Shown in pieces: positions 48,315 to 57,367 of a DNA stretch of 64,000 bases. Position 1 is the stretch's first letter. The number at the start of each line of letters is the position of its first letter. The position numbers and the translations under genes were made by a program. Source of the DNA: Chryseobacterium sp. CH25 (lineage in GTDB: Bacteria > Bacteroidota > Bacteroidia > Flavobacteriales > Weeksellaceae); NCBI RefSeq assembly GCF_004119455.1, contig NZ_NRQT01000002.1:255501-319500 (forward strand), given 5' to 3'. The notes beneath the pieces were generated by a model. The model was not told the DNA's origin, ran no database searches, and saw nothing but the letters and a program-made list of their open reading frames with translations.

Positions 48315-48455
48315 CTATGGACAATATTGTCCCGGTCCGATCCATAAGATACAGTTACCGTTTCTGTCTTTTTCGCAGCATTTGATTCTGGCTGTAACAC
48401 TTCCACCACAAATTACTTTTTGTGTTTCTCTGTTTAATAGTTTTGCATTTTTCAT
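48315..48455 (-). CDS. Double-glycine leader peptide 2 (bacteriocin-like precursor)
   Basis: A 46-residue peptide. Leader MKNAKLLNRETQKVICGG, core of 28 residues with CC-x7-C ... C, ending WIGPGQYCP. It has an extra Cys just before the Gly-Gly in the leader. It lies 41 bases after peptide 3 without a terminator or a promoter match between them, so the two should be co-transcribed. Confidence 0.85.
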   Translation of the reverse strand: MKNAKLLNRETQKVICGGSVTARIKCCEKDRNGNCILWIGPGQYCP

Positions 48456-48496
48456 AGATCGTAATGTTGAGTTTGTGAAATTTTTCAAATACTATT

Positions 48497-48637
48497 CTAT
48501 GGGCAAAATTGTCCCGGCCCAATCCAGCGGATACATTTCATATTGTCATCGTAATCACAACAAACAAGTTTTGCAGTAGATAATCCTCCATGAATGGATT
48601 TCTGACTGTCTCTGTTTAATAATTTAGCATTTTTCAT
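48497..48637 (-). CDS. Double-glycine leader peptide 3 (bacteriocin-like precursor)
   Basis: A 46-residue peptide. Leader MKNAKLLNRDSQKSIHGG, core of 28 residues with CC-x7-C ... C, ending WIGPGQFCP. It is the first gene of a two-gene unit whose promoter is at 48721-48728. The core middle, between the Cys pair and the third Cys, is the most variable part of the family. Confidence 0.85.
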   Translation of the reverse strand: MKNAKLLNRDSQKSIHGGLSTAKLVCCDYDDNMKCIRWIGPGQFCP

Positions 48638-48720
48638 ATGTGTAATACCTTCGTTTTTTTGATTCCTGAATATTTAATGTCAATCAGGATTTTTTGACAG
48701 TTGGTGTTTTATTGTTGTTT

Positions 48721-48728
48721 CAAAGGTA
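48721..48728 (-). promoter_or_regulatory. Promoter -7 element for peptides 3 and 2
   Basis: Minus-strand TACCTTTG matches TAnnTTTG, and the downstream leader (to 48638) mirrors that of peptide 1, including AACACCAA, TCCTGATTGAC and TTCAGGAA blocks. Confidence 0.65.
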
Positions 48729-48800
48729 AGTGGTTTTAAGATAGCTTGTTAAGTTGTTTATAGACAGAAGGGTGGTATTGATAGGTAGAAAATATTTTTA

Positions 48801-49523
48801 TTATTGAATCATCTCCAGAAACATTTTTCTTCCGGCCATATCCATATCCTGTTTTACAATTTTTCTTGTTTCAGGATCAATATAATAGGTGACAGTAGAA
48901 GTTCTGTTGCTGATATCGTCATTTGTTTTTACAGCCCACACTGGTTTTCCATTGTATTCAGTTTTTTGAGTATCCAGAATATAGGCTTTCATGATTCCCT
49001 TTTTTTCTGATTTTGGATTGTAATCGAAAATAGAAATTTCAGAGGTATAGTTTTCTTTCAGAGGAAGAAATCTTATCAGCATCGCATAACTGCTGCTATC
49101 AAAATAATGGATGGCAGGGAGGTCGATAATATCCTTTTTCTGGGATTTTTTATCCAGATAATAGCCGCTGACTTTATCTTTACCGGATTTGAGAACCATA
49201 TCTCTCATCATATTGTAAGATGAGTGGTAGACTGGAGTAAAATCAGAGGTTTTTACAAGAGTGGAATCAATCCATTTCGTATCTGGAGCCTGCTTTAGTT
49301 TTACTGTTGTTCTGATTAAAAGATCTGTTTTGTTTAATTTTTTGAGTTCTGTAATAATGCTTCCAATTTCTATTTTTGAACCTGCATTATCAGCATACCA
49401 GATCGCTTCAGAGGTTTCATCTTTAATCAATTTGGAATTGATGCCTGCATTTTGTGGGGTAAGCAGTTGCTGTGAAAAAAGGTGAGTACTGCTTATCAAT
49501 AAAAGAAAAATAAATGTTCTCAT
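48801..49523 (-). CDS. Exported protein, DUF3108-like
   Basis: A 240-residue protein with signal peptide (MRTFIFLLLISSTHLFSQ). The mature part is strand-rich, and the ending TSTVTYYIDPETRKIVKQDM resembles DUF3108/outer-membrane lipoprotein-sorting folds. No catalytic residues are visible. It lies upstream of the peptide genes on the same strand but is separated by their promoter. Confidence 0.65.
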   Translation of the reverse strand: MRTFIFLLLISSTHLFSQQLLTPQNAGINSKLIKDETSEAIWYADNAGSKIEIGSIITELKKLNKTDLLIRTTVKLKQAPDTKWIDSTLVKTSDFTPVYHSSYNMMRDMVLKSGKDKVSGYYLDKKSQKKDIIDLPAIHYFDSSSYAMLIRFLPLKENYTSEISIFDYNPKSEKKGIMKAYILDTQKTEYNGKPVWAVKTNDDISNRTSTVTYYIDPETRKIVKQDMDMAGRKMFLEMIQ

Positions 49524-49605
49524 AGTCTTTTTATTAATTAGTTATCCTAATCTTTAAAAAGTTACATAATTGAAAGTTAATGCTTTAAATGAGTGTTAAG
49601 CCAAA

Positions 49606-50826
49606 TTAAGCAGAGGGAATTTCACTTTTTTGATGTTGGTTTATTTTAGAAATAATAGCTCCTGAAACAGCAATGCCAATAAAATTGGTTACCGATCTGG
49701 CTTCGTTCATAAAACGGTCTACACTATAAAGTAGGGCAATATCCGTTAATGGAATTTTTCCAAACCTGTTCAAGGTAAAAATAAGGGCTAAAAATCCAGA
49801 ACCGGGAACACCGGATGCCGTTTTTGAAGTAATGGAAATAATAACAAAGAGCCATATATAATCATTAAAGCTTAAAGGAATATTATAAAACTGAACTAAA
49901 AAACAGCAGGTTACCGAAATATAGATACAGGCTCCGGCAAGATTGAAATTATACCCCAGAGGAATAATGAATCGTAAAATCTTTCTGCTATAGCCCTCAG
50001 ATTCCATTTTTTCAAAAATTAATGGGAAAGCGGTTTTGGAAGATGAAGTGGTAATAACCAGAATAATTTCCTCCTTAATATCCAGTAAAAATTTCCAAAG
50101 ATTAAACCTGAACAGATATGAGATAAGTCCTAACACTCCAAAAATAAATACAATATCTGCAAGATAAACGGTAGCCACTACTTTACTTAATGGGAGAAGT
50201 GTATTGATACCATACACCGCAACACCATAGGCAATGTTACAAAAGATAATAAAAGGCAGAACGATGTACAGGTATTTAATAACGGTGTAAAACATACCTG
50301 TCCCACGATCTAAAACACTCAGGAATTTTTCTTTTTTTGAGAAAAAATTCATGGTAACGCCTATCAAAATAGATAAGAACAGGAAAATACCATGCCTATT
50401 GAGATAGAGAACGGTAGAAAAATGTCCATCTTTGATTTCAAAAGCTTTAGGCAAGCTGGTGCTGATATGGCTGACATCAATTCCGGTATCAGAGCCGGGC
50501 TGCATCACTAACCCAAAGATAAGGCCTAATATTATGGCTATAGAAGTGACTGTCAAAAAGTAAAAAATGGTTTGTAATACAATATTACTGGCATTTTTAA
50601 TTTCGGACAACTGACAGGTTCCATAAATGATTGCCATAAAAATAACAGGAAGAATAAACGCTTCCAGAACCATAAAAAAATATCGGCTTACTACTCCCAA
50701 TTTTATACTTTCTTCAGGAATATAATGACCTGCCATTACACCGCATATCATTGCCGTAAACACATACAAAGTAAGGTTTTTGAGGTATTTACCGGTGAAC
50801 GTTTTTTGAGGCTGCAGGAAATTCAT
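49606..50826 (-). CDS. Dicarboxylate/amino acid:cation symporter (DAACS family)
   Basis: A 406-residue transporter with about eight helices and two re-entrant loops. The family signature regions VITTSSSKTAFPLIFEKME and LGYNFNLAGACIYISV (near 259-300) and SKTASGVPGSGFLALIF (near 335-350) are present, including the Ser-rich hairpin. It imports C4-dicarboxylates or acidic amino acids with Na+ or H+. It is the third gene of the DUF2490-CitMHS-DAACS block. Confidence 0.9.
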   Translation of the reverse strand: MNFLQPQKTFTGKYLKNLTLYVFTAMICGVMAGHYIPEESIKLGVVSRYFFMVLEAFILPVIFMAIIYGTCQLSEIKNASNIVLQTIFYFLTVTSIAIILGLIFGLVMQPGSDTGIDVSHISTSLPKAFEIKDGHFSTVLYLNRHGIFLFLSILIGVTMNFFSKKEKFLSVLDRGTGMFYTVIKYLYIVLPFIIFCNIAYGVAVYGINTLLPLSKVVATVYLADIVFIFGVLGLISYLFRFNLWKFLLDIKEEIILVITTSSSKTAFPLIFEKMESEGYSRKILRFIIPLGYNFNLAGACIYISVTCCFLVQFYNIPLSFNDYIWLFVIISITSKTASGVPGSGFLALIFTLNRFGKIPLTDIALLYSVDRFMNEARSVTNFIGIAVSGAIISKINQHQKSEIPSA

Positions 50827-50915
50827 CTGGGAGTTAAACTGTCTTTACAAAACAGATTTTTAGGTTTGATTATTATTTATAAAGTTGAAGATACTCATTA
50901 TTCGTCAAATTCTAA

Positions 50916-52202
50916 TTATATCGTTCCGAGAAGCAGTGCTCCTACCAACATGATGATGGATGACCCGATGGCCCATTTTAATGTATATTTTAAATGGTCT
51001 GAATATTCTACACCAGCCAATGATACCAATAGATAGGTTGAAGGAACAAGCGGACTGAGTAAATGTGAAGCCTGCCCCACAAGGCTGGCTCTTCCCAATA
51101 TTTCAGGTGCAATATCCATCTGGCGGCCTGTAGCCTCAATGATGGGTAATATTCCAAAATAATAAGCATCATTGGTAAGAAAGAAGGTAAGCGGAACACT
51201 GAATATAGCGGTAATAATATTAAGATAGCCACCCCAGCTTTTGGGAACAATTTCTATCATACTGTTTCCCATGGCCTGCATGATTCCTGTTCCGTTGAGG
51301 ATTCCTGTAAAAATACCTGCTCCAAAGATCATTCCTGCCACAGACAGAGCATTGCCTGCATGTTTTGAAATAATTTTTTGCTGATCTTTCAGTTTAGGGT
51401 AGTTGATAACAGATGCAATACAAAATGCAATCATAAAAGCAATTCCAAGCGGAACAATATCTAGGATCATAACAACCAGCAAGATGATTGTCAGCAAAAG
51501 ATTGATCCAGATTAGTTTGGGACGAAGCAGCTTGGGATCAGATTCTCCCATAATATCGCTGGTGCCATATTTAGTGTATTTTCCATGGGTTGCAATGCGT
51601 TTTTTTTCCTTTTTTCCTAAGATATAAGCCACAAAAATCACCCAAAGAATCCCTAAAGCCATAATAGGAATCATGGGAACGAAAATTTCTGTATGTCCCA
51701 GTTTCAGAGAACTCATAACGCGTGCAGTTGGGCCGCCCCATGGTAAAATGTTCATAATTCCTCCAGCCAGCATGATGATGCAGGTTAGCGTAAGTGGATT
51801 CATACCTTGCTTTTTATATAATGGAAGCATTGCTGCTACCACAATAATGTAAGTAGAAGACCCATCACCATCAAGAGAAACCAATGTAGTAAGAATAGCC
51901 GTTCCTATAGTAGTTTTTACAGGATTATCTCCCACAGCTTTTAAAATAAGATTCACCAAAGGCTCAAAAAGTCCTGTGTCTATCATTAAGCTGAAATAAA
52001 GAATGGCAAAAATGAGCATAACGCCGGTAAGGGCAATTTCTTTGACCCCGTTTTTCATCATCTCTCCCAGATGAGGACCAAAACCAGCTATAAATGCTAT
52101 TGCTACAGGAATAATAACTAAAGCGGTAAGAGGAGTCATTTTTTTATTCATGATAAGCACCATAAAAATAATGATCATCAGAAATCCAAGGAGTGTAAGC
52201 AT
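50916..52202 (-). CDS. Citrate:proton (metal-citrate) symporter, CitMHS family
   Basis: A 428-residue, roughly 12-helix transporter that imports citrate, usually as a metal complex, with protons. MLTLLGFLMIIIFMVLIM at the start and the conserved LVSLDGDGSSTYII near 104 and GGIMNILPWGGPTARV near 146 are typical CitMHS blocks. I use the ATG at 52202, which gives the family N-terminus; a longer start at 52250 would overlap the DUF2490 gene. It follows that gene by 19 bases. Confidence 0.93.
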   Translation of the reverse strand: MLTLLGFLMIIIFMVLIMNKKMTPLTALVIIPVAIAFIAGFGPHLGEMMKNGVKEIALTGVMLIFAILYFSLMIDTGLFEPLVNLILKAVGDNPVKTTIGTAILTTLVSLDGDGSSTYIIVVAAMLPLYKKQGMNPLTLTCIIMLAGGIMNILPWGGPTARVMSSLKLGHTEIFVPMIPIMALGILWVIFVAYILGKKEKKRIATHGKYTKYGTSDIMGESDPKLLRPKLIWINLLLTIILLVVMILDIVPLGIAFMIAFCIASVINYPKLKDQQKIISKHAGNALSVAGMIFGAGIFTGILNGTGIMQAMGNSMIEIVPKSWGGYLNIITAIFSVPLTFFLTNDAYYFGILPIIEATGRQMDIAPEILGRASLVGQASHLLSPLVPSTYLLVSLAGVEYSDHLKYTLKWAIGSSIIMLVGALLLGTI

Positions 52203-52221
52203 AGGTGAGTGTATTTTGAGG

Positions 52222-52914
52222 TTATTTATTTTTATTTTTTCTCCAGTCAAAACTGTTTCTGTAACCTACATAGGCATAGTTACTTGTAGATCCGGTTTCC
52301 AACTGGTTGATGAAAGCGACTTCTATGGCAGAGTTTTTTCCGACTTTGATGCCTATTCCGGCTGTTAAACGATTGCTGTCAAAAGGTTCTTCTTTCACAA
52401 CATTCATTCTGATTTCATTCTTCAGAATACCATAAAGCTTTTCTTTTTCTCCAGCTTTGTTGAAGGGAATCCGCAAAGAAATAAGGTACCGAAGCCTTAC
52501 AATAAATTCATCCGGATTACTGATGAATCGCTCTTCTACACGAAAACGGTGAGAGATTGAGGTTCTTCCGATATTTCCCCCAAGACTCACCTGTTGGAAT
52601 GGTCTTTTTTCATACCTTTCTCTTTTGGTATTGTCGGATTTATAGGAGTCCAGAATAAGAAACATCATTCCCAAAGCAGGCTTTACATCATTGGCTACTT
52701 CATAGTCTACATAAGTGGACACCAGAAAAAGGCGGGTATCATAAGCCAGATCAAAAGACCGGTATTGAGAAAGCGCGGTTAGGGTACTTTTATCTGTCAG
52801 TCTTGCAGACATCAGATACTGGAACCACATATTATAGTTGTCACGGCTCTGTGCATAGACCAACTGACAAAATCCTAATAAAAAAATAGTGATTAACGAT
52901 AATTTAATTTTCAT
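52222..52914 (-). CDS. DUF2490 outer-membrane protein
   Basis: A 230-residue exported protein with signal peptide (MKIKLSLITIFLLGFCQLVYAQ). The chain has alternating strands ending YAYVGYRNSFDWRKNK, as in DUF2490 barrels. It is the first gene before CitMHS and may be the outer-membrane entry for the same substrate. Function otherwise unknown. Confidence 0.85.
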   Translation of the reverse strand: MKIKLSLITIFLLGFCQLVYAQSRDNYNMWFQYLMSARLTDKSTLTALSQYRSFDLAYDTRLFLVSTYVDYEVANDVKPALGMMFLILDSYKSDNTKRERYEKRPFQQVSLGGNIGRTSISHRFRVEERFISNPDEFIVRLRYLISLRIPFNKAGEKEKLYGILKNEIRMNVVKEEPFDSNRLTAGIGIKVGKNSAIEVAFINQLETGSTSNYAYVGYRNSFDWRKNKNK

Positions 52915-53032
52915 GTAAAATTGAATTAATATCCTGTTGTTTCAAATATATTTATAAGAAGGAGTGGTGAATTTATTTTTCAATCAATGACAGTTTTTAT
53001 CAGTGAACTGCAATCTCAGGTAAAAAAGGTCT

Positions 53033-53040
53033 TATATTTG
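53033..53040 (+). promoter_or_regulatory. Promoter -7 element for the two-component operon
   Basis: TATATTTG matches TAnnTTTG 25 bases before the ATG at 53066. The divergent DUF2490 gene starts at 52914, so the 150-base gap holds both promoters. Confidence 0.55.
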
Positions 53041-53065
53041 AAAGATTGAAAATTGGATATTTTAG

Positions 53066-54172
53066 ATGTTTTTTGTTGTCAATATTGTATTTATATTGTT
53101 GGTTTTTAGGATTTTACTTAACGGTAAGGTTTTGAAAAGACTGATGGAATATCATTGGGGACTTTTGCTGAAGTTTCAGCATACTTTATTCTTTATATTC
53201 TTTTTTATCATCACTTTTTTCACCGAAAATTACTTTTTAGATGTTCCTGAACTCATCTGGTCGGTATTATTTGTGATTATTTTTAATATCGGAATCTATT
53301 ATTTGGTATATTTTTATCTCGTTCCCCGATTTTATCTTTCCAATAAGTATCCTGAATTTATTCTGTATGCCTTTATCAGTTTTTTGGTATCAAGTCTTTT
53401 TAGAATTTTATTGGAACCAGCTGTGTTCAACATGAAATTTGATGAAACTCTATCCAATACAAAATTTCTATACAACGTTTATACGGCACAGGGGATTGTG
53501 ATTTTGGTGGCCTCCTTTCTGGGAATTACGAAAGATAAATTTTTGATTGAACAGGATTTTAAAGAATTGGGAGAAGAAAAAGATCAGCTGTATCTTGCTC
53601 TTTTGAAATCCAAATTAAATCCACATTTTCTGTTGAATACTCTGAATAATATCTATTCCAAAAGTTTTAATCAGGCCGAAAATACCTCAGAATCTATTTT
53701 ACAGTTAAGCAAGCTGCTTCAATATGTTATTTATGATACGAATAAAGAGAAAATTACCCTGATGCAGGAATTTTCATCTATTAAATCTCTGATAGGACTT
53801 TATCAGCTGAAGTATAATAATATTTTGGATATAGATTTTAAAATGAAGGATGAAGAAATCCTTGAGCTTATTGAGCTACCACCATCAGTTTGCCTGACCT
53901 TATTTGAAAATGCATTGAAGCATTCTGCAATAGGAATAGAGGCAGATAGTTTTATCAAGGTAGGTTATGAATTCCGGGATCAGGAATTTTTGTTTGAGAT
54001 CAGAAACTCTGTATCAAAAAATAAAAATATTATGGAGAACTCCAATGATAACGGATTAGGAAATGAGGCTGTTATCAGTATTCTGGAGAAATTCTATCCT
54101 GAAAAATTTACTTTCATCTCTGAAGCAACAGACAACAATACATACGAGACTCTCTTAAAAATTAAATTATAA
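53066..54172 (+). CDS. LytS-family sensor histidine kinase
   Basis: A 368-residue inner-membrane kinase. About four helices cover residues 1-155 and act as sensor. The phospho-acceptor His is in KSKLNPHFLLNTLNN near 190, the His_kinase domain of the LytS/YehU type. The ATP-binding Asn and Gly motifs follow (LFENALKHS near 283, NDNGLGNEA near 328). It overlaps the regulator gene by one base, so they are co-translated. Gene order suggests it controls the divergent citrate uptake block; that is inference. Confidence 0.92.
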   Translation: MFFVVNIVFILLVFRILLNGKVLKRLMEYHWGLLLKFQHTLFFIFFFIITFFTENYFLDVPELIWSVLFVIIFNIGIYYLVYFYLVPRFYLSNKYPEFILYAFISFLVSSLFRILLEPAVFNMKFDETLSNTKFLYNVYTAQGIVILVASFLGITKDKFLIEQDFKELGEEKDQLYLALLKSKLNPHFLLNTLNNIYSKSFNQAENTSESILQLSKLLQYVIYDTNKEKITLMQEFSSIKSLIGLYQLKYNNILDIDFKMKDEEILELIELPPSVCLTLFENALKHSAIGIEADSFIKVGYEFRDQEFLFEIRNSVSKNKNIMENSNDNGLGNEAVISILEKFYPEKFTFISEATDNNTYETLLKIKL

Positions 54173-54870
54173 TGGCTAACCTGACGATTGTAGGAGTGGA
54201 TGATGAATATCCCGCATTAGAACTTATCCGGCATTACTGTGCAAGGATAGAAGATGTTGAATTGCTGGAAACCTTTCAGAACCCTGAAGAAGCTCTCCAA
54301 TATTTACAAAAGAATAGGGTAGACCTTGTTATTTTGGACATCAATATGCCTTATATCAACGGGATTGATCTTTTATTGCAATTGCCTTACAATCCTCTGT
54401 GTATATTTCTTACTTTGGAAACACAGTATGCAGTCAAAGCATTTGAACTGGATGTAGTACATTATCTTGTAAAGCCTGTAGATTTTGAAACCTTTAAAAA
54501 AGCTGTTTATAAAGCAAAAGATTTCTTACAGTTTAAGCAGTCTGCGGAAGACAAAAAACAGGAAGATTTCATTATGTTCAAATCAAATTATATAATGAAT
54601 AAGGTACTTCTTAAAGATATAAAATGGGTTCAGGGTTTTGGAGAATATATTATCCTGATGACTCATCTAAAGAAATATATGATTCTGGATCGAATGTCTA
54701 ATTTTGAAGAAAATTATCAAAATTTAGGTTTTATCAGAGTTCATAAATCATATATTGTCCTGTCTTCCCATATCAGCTCATATGATTCCAATACCATCTA
54801 TTTGAAAGATGGAGAGCAGCTTCCGCTGGGCAGAACTTATAAGAGCCATTTGAAAGAGTATTTTGGTTAA
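54172..54870 (+). CDS. LytTR-family response regulator
   Basis: A 232-residue regulator. The receiver domain has the acidic pocket VDDE at 8-11 and the phospho-acceptor Asp in LVILDINMP near 58, with the conserved Lys in HYLVKPVDF near 103. The C-terminal LytTR DNA-binding domain covers about 130-230 (IRVHKSYIV, LPLGRTYKSHLKE). It is the partner of the kinase before it. Confidence 0.94.
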   Translation: MANLTIVGVDDEYPALELIRHYCARIEDVELLETFQNPEEALQYLQKNRVDLVILDINMPYINGIDLLLQLPYNPLCIFLTLETQYAVKAFELDVVHYLVKPVDFETFKKAVYKAKDFLQFKQSAEDKKQEDFIMFKSNYIMNKVLLKDIKWVQGFGEYIILMTHLKKYMILDRMSNFEENYQNLGFIRVHKSYIVLSSHISSYDSNTIYLKDGEQLPLGRTYKSHLKEYFG

Positions 54871-54875
54871 AATAA

Positions 54876-54904
54876 AAAAACAGCTTTATTGTAAAGCTGT
54901 TTTT
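54876..54904. terminator. Bidirectional terminator
   Basis: ACAGCTTTA and TAAAGCTGT pair around TTG, flanked by A and T runs, between the convergent regulator and M1 peptidase genes. Confidence 0.9.
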
Positions 54905-54915
54905 GTTTGTAAAAA

Positions 54916-57300
54916 TTATATTTTTCCAGCGGCCTGCATCGGATTTACTTTTCCGGTTGAGCTTCCCCTTGCCGGGCCACCTTCCTGTTTCTGTTTAAAC
55001 AGTTGGAATTTTGAAGTTTCACCACCGGATCCATTGTTGGTCCATAAGTTATTGTTAGTATCAATATCAGCCGTTTCTCTCATTGGATCCAACTGAATAG
55101 ACTTAAGCTTCTTGTCAAAATAATAGGTCTTGGAAACTTTCTGTTCATTTAATCTCCAGATCTGTGCAGAAGATTTGTCATATAATTTTGAACCATCTTC
55201 AAAAGTGAATTCAAGAATGATTGGCATTATCAGTCCGCCCTTATTTACAAAATCGATCTGATAAGCTGTAATATTTTTGAATTTTTCTTTATCCTTAGCA
55301 TCCAAAGGTAGAGTTACATCTACTTTAGTGGTATATTCTTTAGTGCTTACTTTTTCCTGACCTCTGTCATATCGGTAGTAGAAGTCCTGAGCCTCTTTAT
55401 CTTTATCAACATAGAAAGTAATATTCTTATCTTCTCTGTTTCTGATTTTTGAAAGATCTTCAAAACTGTTTACTAAAGGTTTGTCAACCTGATATTTTAC
55501 TTCTGTAGCTGCTTTTGGATCAGTCTCCAGATTAGGAGTTGCTACCGTTACTTTGTCGATCGCGATGTCTACAGGATCAGTTCCGTAGAACCATCCTCTC
55601 CAGAACCAGTCAAGGTCTTCACCACTGGCATCTTCCATGGTACGGAAAAGATCTGCAGGCTCAGGATGTTTGAAAGCCCATCTTTTTGCATAAGTTTTAA
55701 ATGCCTTATCAAAAAGTTCCCTTCCCATAATGGTTTCGCGAAGAATATTTAATCCCGTAGCAGGTTTGGAATAAGCGTTCGGGCCATACTGAATAATATT
55801 TTCAGAATTACTCATGATAGGCTCCAATTGGTCTTTTGGAAGCTTCATATAGTCCACGATTGTCCATGCCGGACCTCTTTTGGAAGGAAATTTATTATCC
55901 CACTTTTCTTCCGTAAGGTATTCTGTAAAGGTATTTAAACCTTCATCCATCCAGGCCCATTGTCTTTCATCAGAATTGATGATCATTGGGAAGAAGTTGT
56001 GACCTACTTCATGGATAATTACCCCAATCATTCCATTTTTGGTTCCTTCAGAATAGGTACCGTCTTTTTCTGTTCTTCCGAAGTTGAAACAGATCATTGG
56101 GTATTCCATTCCGCTGGATGCCTCTACAGACTGAGCTACCGGATATGGATAAGGAATAGTGAATTCTGAATATGTTTTAATGGTATGAGCTACAGCCTTT
56201 GTGGAAAACTTTCTGTAAAGTCCATAAGATTCCTTAGGGTAGAAACTCATGGCCATTACTTTGTTATTGTTTTCAGGAATCGTAACACGCATTCCGTCCC
56301 AAACAAATTTTCTGGAAGAAGTCCATGCAAAATCTCTTACATCATTAGCTTCAAATACCCATGTTTTTCTTTGCTTAGAATGATTTTTCTCTGCTTTTTT
56401 AGCTTCGTCTAAAGTTACAATTTCTATAGGTTCAGAAGCATTCTCAGCCTTTCTGTATCTTGAAAGTTGATCAGCAGTTAATACCTGATCATAATTTTTA
56501 CATTCTCCTGTTCCCCCTACAATATGATCAGCAGGAACGTTCATAGAAACCTTATAGTTTCCGAAAACCAGAGCAAATTCTCCTCTTCCGGTAAACTGAT
56601 GGTTTTGCCAGCCCTGGAAATCACTGTATACACACATCCTTGGAAACCATTGAGTCATGGTATACAGATCATTACCGTCTTCCGGGAAGTTTTCATAACC
56701 ACCGCGGCCGCCCATCTTCATTCTGTTGGAAATATTATAGTTCCAGTCTACCTTGAAAACAAATTTTTCTCCCTTTTTCAACGCTTTTGGAAGATCAATA
56801 CGCATCATGGTTTTATTGACGGTATATTGTAAAGGGCTTCCTGAAGCATCAGTTACTTTTTCAAGGATGACTCCATAACCATTATCCTTTACAGGAAGTT
56901 CTGTAACCTTAAGCTGCTGGTCTGTTGTTGAAGGTTTAAGTATTGATGAATTATCATATCCTGCATTTCTTATGCTGGAATGTTCATTTTCATCCAGTTG
57001 AAGCCAGATATAATCCAGTTCATCAGGCGAATTATTGTAATAAGTAACCGTTTCCGAACCTTTCAGATTTCTTTTATCCTCATCAAGGTAAGCGGTAATG
57101 TTATAATCAGCTCTGTTTTGCCAGTAGGCATGTCCGGGAGCTCCGGAAGCTGTTCTGTAAATATTGGGTGTTGGCAGAATAGTTCCCAGTTGCTCAAACT
57201 TGTTGCCATGATTGCTGCCCGGGTTGTTCTGAATATTTTGTGCGGTGAAACCTGTATATGCAAATACAGAAAGTGAAAGTATAACAACTTTTAGTTTCAT
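54916..57300 (-). CDS. Exported M1-family metallopeptidase
   Basis: A 794-residue aminopeptidase-type protein with signal peptide (MKLKVVILSLSVFAYTGFTAQ). The gluzincin site HEVGHNFFP near residue 440, with MDEGLNTF 18 residues on, gives HExxH-x18-E. The GAMEN-like exopeptidase motif is replaced by ASSGMEYP (about 402). The C-terminal tail (GSSTGKVNPMQAAGKI) lacks a T9SS domain, so it is probably periplasmic. It probably trims peptides during nutrient use. Confidence 0.92.
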   Translation of the reverse strand: MKLKVVILSLSVFAYTGFTAQNIQNNPGSNHGNKFEQLGTILPTPNIYRTASGAPGHAYWQNRADYNITAYLDEDKRNLKGSETVTYYNNSPDELDYIWLQLDENEHSSIRNAGYDNSSILKPSTTDQQLKVTELPVKDNGYGVILEKVTDASGSPLQYTVNKTMMRIDLPKALKKGEKFVFKVDWNYNISNRMKMGGRGGYENFPEDGNDLYTMTQWFPRMCVYSDFQGWQNHQFTGRGEFALVFGNYKVSMNVPADHIVGGTGECKNYDQVLTADQLSRYRKAENASEPIEIVTLDEAKKAEKNHSKQRKTWVFEANDVRDFAWTSSRKFVWDGMRVTIPENNNKVMAMSFYPKESYGLYRKFSTKAVAHTIKTYSEFTIPYPYPVAQSVEASSGMEYPMICFNFGRTEKDGTYSEGTKNGMIGVIIHEVGHNFFPMIINSDERQWAWMDEGLNTFTEYLTEEKWDNKFPSKRGPAWTIVDYMKLPKDQLEPIMSNSENIIQYGPNAYSKPATGLNILRETIMGRELFDKAFKTYAKRWAFKHPEPADLFRTMEDASGEDLDWFWRGWFYGTDPVDIAIDKVTVATPNLETDPKAATEVKYQVDKPLVNSFEDLSKIRNREDKNITFYVDKDKEAQDFYYRYDRGQEKVSTKEYTTKVDVTLPLDAKDKEKFKNITAYQIDFVNKGGLIMPIILEFTFEDGSKLYDKSSAQIWRLNEQKVSKTYYFDKKLKSIQLDPMRETADIDTNNNLWTNNGSGGETSKFQLFKQKQEGGPARGSSTGKVNPMQAAGKI

Positions 57301-57367
57301 AACCGAAATGATTTAATAATTGTCAAAGATAGTAATAAGCAGTTGAAATTATGAAAATATTTCACGT

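Noticed and set aside
48131..48409. 92-residue minus-strand ORF overlapping peptide 2
   Set aside because: It reads peptide 2 in another frame. The 46-residue frame has conserved paralogs, start context and Gly-Gly motif; this one has none.
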